A DNA stretch of 64,000 nucleotides from Pseudoxanthomonas koreensis_A (GTDB taxonomy: Bacteria; Pseudomonadota; Gammaproteobacteria; Xanthomonadales; Xanthomonadaceae): the NCBI RefSeq assembly GCF_041890415.1, contig NZ_CP169056.1:2480001-2544000 (forward strand). The letters run 5' to 3'. The notes below the pieces were generated by a model. It saw nothing but the letters and a program-made list of their open reading frames with translations, was not told where the DNA came from and ran no database searches. Both the position numbers and the translations under genes were made by a program. Positions 26,814-34,173 of the stretch are shown one piece after another; position 1 is the stretch's first letter; every line of letters begins with the position of its first letter.

Positions 26814-28301
26814 TCATGCGTGGACCACGCGGGCGGGCGTGGATGCTGCGGAAAACGCGGCCATGCGCGGGCCGCGCCAGGGGTTGCCGGCCAGCGCGGT
26901 GGCCAGCAGCGCGTTGCCGCCGGCATCGGTGCCGGCCCACAACAGGCCATCGACATGCTCGGCATCGGCACTGCGGCGCCAGGCCACGCGTCGTTCCAAG
27001 CCGCGGCGCGGGTCGCGGTATTCGAGGGTGTCGGGGCCGGTGTGCAGGGCCAGCGCCTGCACCAGTGCGGCCAGCCAGTCGGCCGGCATCGGCTGCGCGG
27101 CGGCGGCATGCACCACCACCCAGGCAGCGGCGGATGCAGGCGCGCGATGCAGCACGGCGGCGGCGTAGCCGCACTCGCGCAGCAGCGGACGCAGCGCCGC
27201 ACGCAGTGCGCGCGCATCGCCGCGACGGGCAGCCAGCAGGTGCCAGCCCAGGCCGGCGCGCTCCAGCCGCACGGCGGCGTGTTCAAAATCGGCTGCTGGC
27301 ACGCAGGCCTCGTCGGCGTCATCGGCGGTGGCCAATGCGCACGGGCGGATCGTGGCGAACGCGGTGCCCGAGTTCACTTCATGCGAGGGTTCCAGCGGCA
27401 GCACGAACTGGCCATGGCGGCCACTCACGCGCACCAGCTCGCCCGGCGCCAGGCCGCGGCGCTGGGCATCGGCAGGATGCAGGCGCAGGGTCGGCCGCTG
27501 TGGCAGCGGCAGCGCCGATGACGGCATGCCGGCCTGCACGTCGGCCGCCGCTGCTGCGCGATCAATCGACACCTGCGCAGGCAGGCGGCCGGTGAGCAGG
27601 CGCAGCGGGAACCGCGCCGACACCGGCTCGGCCGGCGCGCGGTGGCCCAGCGGCTGGAAGCGGTGCGCGCGTGCGGGCAGGCGGCGGGCGGCAATGCCGG
27701 CCATCACCTCGCCGGGGCCGGTGCCGGTGGCCAGCGGATACAGGCCGGCGCCGCCGGGCTGGCCCAGTTGGCCGCACGCCAGGTGCAGGTGGTGCAGCGC
27801 ACGCAAGGCGTCCTCGCCGTGGGCCGGCCGCACCAGGCCACCACCATGCAGCGACAGCACCGAGCGGCTGCGGCCGAACCATTCGGCGGCGGTGGTCAGG
27901 TTGTCCACGGTGATGCCGCACACGCTGGCGGCGGTGCGTGGGTCGAAGTCGCGCAGCGCGCGCTTGAGCGCATCGAAGCCTTCGGTGTGGCTGTCGATGA
28001 AGGCCTGGTCGAGCAGGCCTTCCCACACCAGGTGGTGGAGCATGCCGTTGAACAAGGTTACGTCGGTACCCGGCTGGATCGCCAGGTGCAGGTCGGCCTG
28101 CGCGGCGGTGGCGGTGCGGCGCGGATCGACCACCAGCCAGCGCGCATGTGCATCGCGTGCCCGGGCCAGGCGCGCGAACCGGGACGGATGGGTGCAGGCC
28201 GCGTCGCTGCCGGCGAACAGCACCAGCCGCGTGCACTCGTGCGCGCTGCCGGCGACGGCCGCCGGCCGCCGGGTCCAGTGCACCGGTCCGCCGCCGTCCA
28301 T
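26814..28301 (-). CDS. Reduced assimilatory nitrate reductase-like protein (NasA remnant)
   Basis: 495 aa, against roughly 850-900 for NasA. Recognisable blocks are VDPRRTATAAQADLHLAIQP and GTDVTLFNGMLHHLVWEGLL (molybdopterin domain), RFPLRLLTGRL and LHPADAQRRGLAPGELVRVS (C-terminal molybdopterin-binding domain). Missing are the N-terminal [4Fe-4S] domain of about 150 residues, a large central block between HLACGQLGQPGGAG and the LLTGR region, the usual DQWH after LLTGR, and the C-terminal BFD-like [2Fe-2S] domain; the protein stops at about where that would begin (ARVVHA). The start ATG overlaps the nirD stop (ATGA) and there is no frameshift or internal stop. Nitrate reduction is very unlikely. 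It is either a decaying gene or one kept for another role. Confidence 0.8.
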   Translation of the reverse strand: MDGGGPVHWTRRPAAVAGSAHECTRLVLFAGSDAACTHPSRFARLARARDAHARWLVVDPRRTATAAQADLHLAIQPGTDVTLFNGMLHHLVWEGLLDQAFIDSHTEGFDALKRALRDFDPRTAASVCGITVDNLTTAAEWFGRSRSVLSLHGGGLVRPAHGEDALRALHHLHLACGQLGQPGGAGLYPLATGTGPGEVMAGIAARRLPARAHRFQPLGHRAPAEPVSARFPLRLLTGRLPAQVSIDRAAAAADVQAGMPSSALPLPQRPTLRLHPADAQRRGLAPGELVRVSGRHGQFVLPLEPSHEVNSGTAFATIRPCALATADDADEACVPAADFEHAAVRLERAGLGWHLLAARRGDARALRAALRPLLRECGYAAAVLHRAPASAAAWVVVHAAAAQPMPADWLAALVQALALHTGPDTLEYRDPRRGLERRVAWRRSADAEHVDGLLWAGTDAGGNALLATALAGNPWRGPRMAAFSAASTPARVVHA

Positions 28302-28645
28302 CAGGCGGCCTGCTGCACGGCGGGCACCAGCGTGAGCCAGACCTGGCCATCGCGCAGCTGCACCGGATACGTGCGCGCGCAGCCCACGTCGGGCGCGCAG
28401 GCCTGGCCGCTGTCGAGCGCGATGTTCCAGCCATGCAGCGGGCAGGTCACCGAATCGCCCGAGACAATCCCCTGCGACAGCGGCCCGCCCTTGTGCGGGC
28501 AGCGGTCGGCCAGCGCGAACACGCGGTCGGCGGCCGGGCGGAACAGGGCGATGTCCTCGCCTGGGCCGCATTGCACCACCCGCGAGCCAAGCACGGGGAT
28601 GTCCTCGATCGCACACACGTACATCCAGGATGCGTTGGCGTCCAT
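28301..28645 (-). CDS. nirD: Nitrite reductase small subunit NirD (Rieske fold)
   Basis: 114 aa. Small subunit of NADH-dependent assimilatory nitrite reductase. Unlike many NirD proteins, it keeps both Rieske ligand pairs: CPHKGG and CPLHGW. The gene starts 1 nt after the nirB stop and its TGA overlaps the next ATG, so the operon is tightly coupled. Confidence 0.93.
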   Translation of the reverse strand: MDANASWMYVCAIEDIPVLGSRVVQCGPGEDIALFRPAADRVFALADRCPHKGGPLSQGIVSGDSVTCPLHGWNIALDSGQACAPDVGCARTYPVQLRDGQVWLTLVPAVQQAA

Positions 28646-28646
28646 G

Positions 28647-31130
28647 TCAGTCCTCCAGGGTGGCGGGGATGCGCCGTTCGGGCCGCTCTTCGGGTGCCGG
28701 CGTGGCCAGCTTCAGCGGCTGGTACTCGCGCGCCTGGGTGCCGGCGATGCGTGCGGCCCAGGGGTCGGGCAACCCTTCAAGGGCAAACAGCAGGCGCTCG
28801 TACAGCGCGCGGCGGTTGTCGGCGTCCTCCACCACCTTGCGCTTGACGTAGTCCAGGCCCACGCGCTCGATGTAGTGCACGGTGCGGTCCAGGTAGTACG
28901 CCTCCTCGCGGTACAGCTGCAGGAACGCGCCGGTGTACTCCTTGACCTCGTCGGCGGTCTTCACCTTGCACAGGAAGCGGGCGACCTCGGTCTTGATGCC
29001 GCCGTTGCCGCCGACGTGGATCTCCCAGCCCGAATCGACTGCGATGATGCCCACGTCCTTGATGCCTGATTCGGCGCAGTTGCGCGGGCAGCCGGACACC
29101 GCCAGCTTGACCTTGTGCGGGCTCCACATGTTGGCCAGCATCGTTTCCAGGTCGATGCCCATCTGCGTGCTGTTCTGGGTGCCGAAGCGGCAGAACTCGC
29201 TGCCCACGCAGGTCTTCACCGTGCGGATCGACTTGCCGTAGGCGTGGCCGGACTGCATGCCCAGGTCGCGCCACACATCGACCAGGTCTTCCTTCTTCAC
29301 GCCCAGCAGATCGATGCGCTGGCCGCCGGTGACCTTGACCATCGGCACCGCGTACTTGTCGGCGACATCGGCGATGCGGCGCAGCTCGTCGGGGTTGGTC
29401 ACCCCGCCCTTCATCTGCGGGATCACCGAGAAGGTGCCGTCCTTCTGGATGTTGGCGTGCGCGCGCTCGTTGATGAAGCGGCTCTGCGGGTCGTCCACCG
29501 CATCGCGCGGCCAGGTGGAGAGCATGTAGTAGTTGAGCGCCGGGCGGCAGGTGGCGCAGCCGTTGGGCGTGCGCCATTCCAGGAAGGCGTAGGCCTGCGC
29601 GTGGCTGACCAGGTGGTGTTCGCGGATGGCCTGGCGCACCTCGCCGTGGGTGCGGTCGGTGCAGGCGCAGACCGCCTTGGTCTTGGGCGTCTCCTGGAAG
29701 TTGGAGCCCAGGCAGTTCATCAGGATCTGCTCGACCAGGCCGGTGCACGAGCCGCAGGAACTGGCCGCCTTGGTGTGCTTCTTGACCTCGTCCACGGTGA
29801 ACAGGCCCTGCTCGCGCACCGCCTTGACGATGGTGCCCTTGCACACACCATTGCAGCCGCAGACCTCGTCGCTGTCGGCCATCGAGGCGGCGCGGTCCTG
29901 GCCGCCGGTGCCGCTGTCGCCCAGTGCGTTCTCGCCGAAGGCCAGCGCGTCGCGACGGCCGCCGATGGCGCTGCCGTCCTTGATCTGCTTGAAGTACCAG
30001 GCGCCATCGCCGGTGTCGCCGAACAGGCAGGCGCCGACCAGCTTGTCGTCGCGGATGACCAGCTTCTTGTACAGGCCGCCGGCCGGATCGGAGAGCACGA
30101 TCTCCTCGCAGCCCGGCCCGCCGATGAAGTCGCCGGCCGAAAACAGGTCGATGCCGGTGACCTTGAGCTTGGTCGAGACGGTGGACCCGGCGTAGATGCC
30201 GATGCCGTAGCTGGCCAGGTGGTTGGCGCAGATGCGTGCCTGCTCGAACAGCGGCGCCACCAGGCCATAGGCGATGCCGCGGTGGCTGGCGCACTCGCCC
30301 ACCGCGTACACGCGCGGGTCGTAGGTCTGCAGGGTGTCGCTGACCACGATGCCGCGCTCGCAGTGGATGCCGGCGGCCTGGGCCAGGGCGGTGTTGGGGC
30401 GGATGCCGGCGGCCATCACCACCAGGTCGGCGGGGACTTCGCTGCCATCGGAAAAGCGCACCGCGGCCACTTCGCCTTCGGCGTTGCCGACGATGGCGGT
30501 GGTGGAGGTGTTGAGCCGGAACGACAACCCGCGCTCGACCAGCGACGCTTCCAGCAGCGCGCCGGCCACCGGGTCCAGCTGGCGCTCCAGCAGCCAGCCG
30601 GCCAGGTGCACCACGGTCACGTCCATGCCGCGCAGCTTCAGGCCGTTGGCCGCTTCCAGGCCAAGTAGGCCGCCGCCGATCACCACCGCGTGCTTCTTCA
30701 CCTTGGCGGTGTCGATCATGGTCTGGGTGTCGTGGATGTCGCGGTAGCCGATGACGCCTTTGAGGTCGCTGCCGGGCACCGGCAGGATGAAGGGCAGCGA
30801 GCCGGTGGCCAGCAGCAGGCGGTCGTACTGCGCTTCGGTGCCGTCAGCGGCGATCACCTTGCGCCGGGCGCGGTCGATCGTGGTGATCTCCTTGCCCAGG
30901 TGCAGGGTGATGCCGTTGTCGGCGTACCAGGACAGCGGGTTGAGCACGATCTCGTCGAAGGTCTGCTCCCCGGCCAGCACCGGCGAGAGCAGGATGCGGT
31001 TGTAATTGGGGTGTGGCTCGGCACCGAACACGGTGATGTCGTACATGTCCGGCGCCAGCTTCAGCAGCTCTTCGAGCGTGCGGATGCCGGCCATGCCGTT
31101 GCCCACTACCACCAACCGCGGTTTCTTCAT
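28647..31130 (-). CDS. nirB: NADH-dependent nitrite reductase large subunit
   Basis: Six-electron reduction of nitrite to ammonium in the cytoplasm. 827 aa. The N-terminal FAD/NAD(P)H part starts at VVVGNGMAGIRTLEEL. The BFD-type [2Fe-2S] segment with CGCNGVCKG and SCGSCTG is at about 423-465, followed by a second cysteine-containing segment (CACTDR...CATCRP). The siroheme/[4Fe-4S] domain has CVGSEFC near 640 and CPRNC near 680. The ATG at 31130 begins the conserved sequence; the open frame upstream runs into intergenic repeats. First gene of nirB-nirD-nasA remnant-cobA-transporter. No FNR-type box was seen close upstream. Confidence 0.95.
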   Translation of the reverse strand: MKKPRLVVVGNGMAGIRTLEELLKLAPDMYDITVFGAEPHPNYNRILLSPVLAGEQTFDEIVLNPLSWYADNGITLHLGKEITTIDRARRKVIAADGTEAQYDRLLLATGSLPFILPVPGSDLKGVIGYRDIHDTQTMIDTAKVKKHAVVIGGGLLGLEAANGLKLRGMDVTVVHLAGWLLERQLDPVAGALLEASLVERGLSFRLNTSTTAIVGNAEGEVAAVRFSDGSEVPADLVVMAAGIRPNTALAQAAGIHCERGIVVSDTLQTYDPRVYAVGECASHRGIAYGLVAPLFEQARICANHLASYGIGIYAGSTVSTKLKVTGIDLFSAGDFIGGPGCEEIVLSDPAGGLYKKLVIRDDKLVGACLFGDTGDGAWYFKQIKDGSAIGGRRDALAFGENALGDSGTGGQDRAASMADSDEVCGCNGVCKGTIVKAVREQGLFTVDEVKKHTKAASSCGSCTGLVEQILMNCLGSNFQETPKTKAVCACTDRTHGEVRQAIREHHLVSHAQAYAFLEWRTPNGCATCRPALNYYMLSTWPRDAVDDPQSRFINERAHANIQKDGTFSVIPQMKGGVTNPDELRRIADVADKYAVPMVKVTGGQRIDLLGVKKEDLVDVWRDLGMQSGHAYGKSIRTVKTCVGSEFCRFGTQNSTQMGIDLETMLANMWSPHKVKLAVSGCPRNCAESGIKDVGIIAVDSGWEIHVGGNGGIKTEVARFLCKVKTADEVKEYTGAFLQLYREEAYYLDRTVHYIERVGLDYVKRKVVEDADNRRALYERLLFALEGLPDPWAARIAGTQAREYQPLKLATPAPEERPERRIPATLED

Positions 31131-31549
31131 CGTCGTTCCTGTCGTTGCGGGCCGTGCAGGTGTCGTTGGATGCCTGCAGGTGTCTCCTACGCAACGGCCG
31201 TGCCAAGTCCGTGGACGTGGTCGCTGGCGTGCACGAAAGCACTGTGTTTCAAGGGGATTGGCGCATTTTTGCGGGCACCGGAGCAGGTGCGGCAGCAGCC
31301 CGTGCACACCGCCGATGCTGCACCGCAGCGGTGCACGGCCGCACCCTCGTTGTGCAGGGGGCCGGAAAATGTCCCGCGGACCGCCCCTTGTAGGAGCCCG
31401 TCTTGCGGGCGACCACGCACAACATGGGCAGCCGCATCACGCACCTACGCATCGGGCATCGGGCGTCGGGCGTCGGGCGTCGGGCGTCGGGCGTCGGGCG
31501 TCGCGCGGTCGCCGGCGAGACCGGCTCCTACGGCGGCCGCAGCGCCGGG
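31131..31549. repeat. Divergent intergenic region with REP copies and a 7-bp tandem array
   Basis: No gene is seen between nirB and hemN. It holds one REP variant at 31390-31414, in which the inner palindrome changed to CCCG...CGGG with compensating bases. Eight head-to-tail 7-bp units (two ATCGGGC, five GTCGGGC, one GTCGCGC) fill 31451-31506. An inverted REP copy follows immediately at 31507-31532. Short tandem arrays of this kind are prone to slippage. The nirB promoter must lie here but I cannot place it. Confidence 0.8.
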
Positions 31550-31563
31550 TTGACCCACGTCAA
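31550..31563 (+). promoter_or_regulatory. FNR-type box upstream of hemN
   Basis: TTGACCCACGTCAA is a perfect dyad of the TTGA(T/C)-N4-(A/G)TCAA class. Its centre is 43 bp before the hemN ATG, with a weak -10-like TAGCCT at 31587. At the usual -41.5 spacing, transcription would start about 2 nt before the start codon. Confidence 0.75.
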
Positions 31564-31599
31564 TGACGCTGGTCGGGCACGGCCCCTAGCCTGTCGTCC

Positions 31600-32997
31600 A
31601 TGGCTACTACGACCACCCTCTTCGACTCCGACCTGCTGCGTCGCTACGACGTGCCCGGGCCGCGCTACACCTCCTATCCCACCGCGCCGCAGTTCTCGTC
31701 CGGCTTCGGCGAGGCGGAGCTGAGGCGGGTGGCCGAGGCCAGCAACGGCGACCCCATCCCGCGGCCGTTGTCGGTGTACGTGCACGTGCCGTTCTGCACC
31801 AGCCCGTGCTTCTACTGCGGCTGCAACCGCATCATCACCCGCGACAAGGCGCGCGGCGAGGCGTACCTGACCCGGCTGTACCGCGAGATCGGGATGATGT
31901 CCAGGCTGTTCGACCGCGACCGCGAGGTGGTGCAGCTGCACTTCGGCGGCGGCACCCCCAACTTCCTGTCGCCGGCGCAACTGGCCGAGACGGTGGACGT
32001 GATGCGCCGCCACTTCCCGCTGGCGCGCGATGCCCTGCTGGACTGCTCGATCGAACTGGACCCGCGCTTCATCGACCCGGCCGAGGTGGCGCAACTGGCC
32101 GACGCCGGTTTCAACCGCGCAAGCCTGGGCGTGCAGGACTTCGACCCCGCCGTGCAGGAGGCGGTCAACCGCATCCAGAGCGTGGAGCAGACGATGGCGG
32201 TGATCGAGGCCTGCCGCGCCCATGGCATGCGCTCGATCAACCTGGACCTGATCTACGGGCTGCCGCGGCAGACCCTGGCCGGCTTCGACCGCACCCTGGA
32301 CACGGTGCTGGATGTCCGCCCGGACCGCTTTGCGGTGTACAGCTACGCGCACCTGCCCGGGATGTTCCGCGCCCAGCGCCACATCCGCGCCGAGGACCTG
32401 CCCACGCCGGAGGTCAAGCTGGCGCTGCTGCAGCGGGCGATCGAACGCCTGGGCCAGGCCGGCTACGTCTATATCGGCATGGACCACTTCGCCCTGCCCG
32501 AGGATGACCTGGCCCGGGCCCAGGCACGCGGCGGGCTGCACCGCAACTTCATGGGCTACACCACCTGCGCCGACAGCGACCTGCTGGGCCTGGGGGTGAG
32601 CGCGATCAGCCATATCGGCAACAGCTTCAGCCAGAACCCGCGTGACCTGCAGAGCTGGGAGCAGGCCATCGATGCCGGCCGCCTGCCGGTGTGGCGCGGC
32701 ATGCACATGGACGATGACGACGTGCTGCGCGCGGACGTGATCCAGCAGCTGATGTGCCACGGCGAGCTGGACTTCGAGGCGGTGGGACGCCGCCACGTGA
32801 TCGACTTCCGCGAGTATTTCGCCGAGGCCATGCAGCGGCTGACGGTGCTGGCCGACGATGGCCTGGTGGAGCTGGGCACTGCGGGGCTGCGGGCTACTTC
32901 CCGAGGCAAGCTGCTGCTGCGTATCATAGCCATGTGCTTCGACCGATACCTGCCCCGAGCCGCGTCTGCACCCGTGCAGTTCTCGCGCACCGTTTGA
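31600..32997 (+). CDS. hemN: Oxygen-independent coproporphyrinogen III oxidase
   Basis: Radical-SAM enzyme converting coproporphyrinogen III to protoporphyrinogen IX without oxygen. The [4Fe-4S]/SAM motif is C66-x3-C70-x2-C73 in PFCTSPCFYCGC, followed by HFGGGTPNFL and the HemN-specific C-terminal domain. 465 aa, normal for class I HemN. It is preceded by an FNR box and followed 19 nt later by the FNR-type regulator gene, the same pairing of haem synthesis and oxygen sensing seen in other proteobacteria. Confidence 0.94.
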   Translation: MATTTTLFDSDLLRRYDVPGPRYTSYPTAPQFSSGFGEAELRRVAEASNGDPIPRPLSVYVHVPFCTSPCFYCGCNRIITRDKARGEAYLTRLYREIGMMSRLFDRDREVVQLHFGGGTPNFLSPAQLAETVDVMRRHFPLARDALLDCSIELDPRFIDPAEVAQLADAGFNRASLGVQDFDPAVQEAVNRIQSVEQTMAVIEACRAHGMRSINLDLIYGLPRQTLAGFDRTLDTVLDVRPDRFAVYSYAHLPGMFRAQRHIRAEDLPTPEVKLALLQRAIERLGQAGYVYIGMDHFALPEDDLARAQARGGLHRNFMGYTTCADSDLLGLGVSAISHIGNSFSQNPRDLQSWEQAIDAGRLPVWRGMHMDDDDVLRADVIQQLMCHGELDFEAVGRRHVIDFREYFAEAMQRLTVLADDGLVELGTAGLRATSRGKLLLRIIAMCFDRYLPRAASAPVQFSRTV

Positions 32998-33016
32998 GCC
33001 ATCCGGAGTTGACCGG

Positions 33017-33772
33017 ATGAGTTCAGGCATCGTCTTTCCGCGTACCGATGCCAGCATCCTGGCCGACGATGGCGATGCCCTGACGTTCTGTTCCACCTGC
33101 GCGTTCTCGCAGGCCTGCCTGTCCGAGGGCATGGACAAGGGGTCGTTGATGGACCTGCACGTGCTGGTCGAGCACGTGGGCCCGCTCAAGGCCGGCGACC
33201 ACGTGTTCCGCGAGGGCGACCGATTCGATGCGATCGCCGCGGTGCGCGCCGGCACGGTCAAGACCTACATCACCGACCGCGACGGCCGCGAGCAGGTACT
33301 GGGCTTCCACCTGCCCGGCGAGGTGATCGGCCTCAACGCGATCCACGGCGAGCACTACCCCTGCAACGCGGTGGCGCTGGACACGGTGATGCTGTGCCGG
33401 TTCTCGTTCCCGCGCATCGCGCTGCTGGCCAGCCGCCTGCCCAACCTGCAGCAGCAGCTGTTCAAGCTGATGAGCCGCGACATCGGGGTGGCCTCGCTGT
33501 TTGCCGGCGACCACTCGGCCGACGAGCGCATGGCCGCGTTTCTGATCGGCCTGTCGCGGCGGCTGGCCGCGCGCGGGTTCTCGCCGCGCCGCTTCCAGCT
33601 GACCATGTCGCGCACCGACATCGCCAACTACCTGCGCCAGGCGCCGGAGACGGTGAGCCGGGTGCTGCGCCGGTTCGAGCGCGATGGCCTGGTCCAGATC
33701 AAGCAGCGCGACGTGGAGATCATGGACCTGGAGCGCCTGGAAACCATCGCCCTGGCCGTCCTGCGGCACTAG
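33017..33772 (+). CDS. fnr: FNR/Anr-type oxygen-sensing transcription regulator
   Basis: 251 aa Crp/Fnr regulator with all four [4Fe-4S] ligands: C25-x2-C28-x5-C34 (FCSTCAFSQACL) and C116 (HYPCNAV). The cyclic-nucleotide-binding-like beta roll follows, and the C-terminal helix-turn-helix reads MSRTDIANYLRQAPETVSRV. The recognition helix E-T-V-S-R is the FNR type that reads TTGAT...ATCAA. It sits in the middle of seven matching boxes at 31550, 34104, 36597, 39907, 39955, 40488 and 42126, so it is the obvious regulator of this neighbourhood. Confidence 0.94.
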   Translation: MSSGIVFPRTDASILADDGDALTFCSTCAFSQACLSEGMDKGSLMDLHVLVEHVGPLKAGDHVFREGDRFDAIAAVRAGTVKTYITDRDGREQVLGFHLPGEVIGLNAIHGEHYPCNAVALDTVMLCRFSFPRIALLASRLPNLQQQLFKLMSRDIGVASLFAGDHSADERMAAFLIGLSRRLAARGFSPRRFQLTMSRTDIANYLRQAPETVSRVLRRFERDGLVQIKQRDVEIMDLERLETIALAVLRH

Positions 33773-34103
33773 CCGCGCCCCGAGCGCAGGGATCGCGTGC
33801 CTGTGCCGGCACACGCCCCACCTGTACGGGCATACGCCCCCACCTGTAGGAGCCGGTCTCGCCGGCAACCGCGCGGGATCCGGGCGACCGGCGATGCCAT
33901 CGGTCCCCGGGTCGCCGGCAAGACCGGCTCCTACAACAGCCGGCGCTGGTCAGCCACGCGCGCGATCCATGTCACGGACTCGCCGGCCACCGCGCAAACC
34001 GCAGGCATCCCACCACCTGTAGGAGCCGGCCTCGCCGGCGACCGCGCGATGCCTCCAACATCTGCGAGGTCGCGCCCAAGGGACGCTCCTACAGGGACGC
34101 GGC
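33773..34103. repeat. Composite REP region upstream of NO reductase
   Basis: No gene seen. REP copies lie at 33846-33873, 33909-33935 (inverted) and 34019-34047. One copy of the second motif (GAGGTCGCGCCCAAGGGACG...) is at 34066-34095, directly before the FNR box. The same two-motif combination occurs at 24.6-24.8 kb. Confidence 0.8.
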
Positions 34104-34117
34104 TTGATCTGGGTCAT
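34104..34117 (+). promoter_or_regulatory. FNR-type box upstream of NO reductase
   Basis: TTGATCTGGGTCAT matches 9 of the 10 defined bases of TTGAT-N4-ATCAA-type sites (left half perfect). AACATT at 34141 sits 23 nt after the box and could be the -10 element, giving a roughly 20-nt leader before the ATG at 34174. Confidence 0.7.
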
Positions 34118-34173
34118 GGAGGCAATGCCGGCGGGCACGGAACATTCGGACGTCTCCCAACCGAGTGATCCCC

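Noticed and set aside
28301..28616. N-terminal extension of the nitrate reductase frame upstream of 28301
   Set aside because: The extra residues are arginine-rich and overlap nirD, which has clear Rieske motifs; the ATGA overlap gives a better start, and no [4Fe-4S] cysteine motif appears in any frame there.
31451..31506. Tandem array that might be taken for CRISPR
   Set aside because: Units are 7 bp, head to tail, with no spacers and no cas genes in the window; a simple microsatellite-like repeat.
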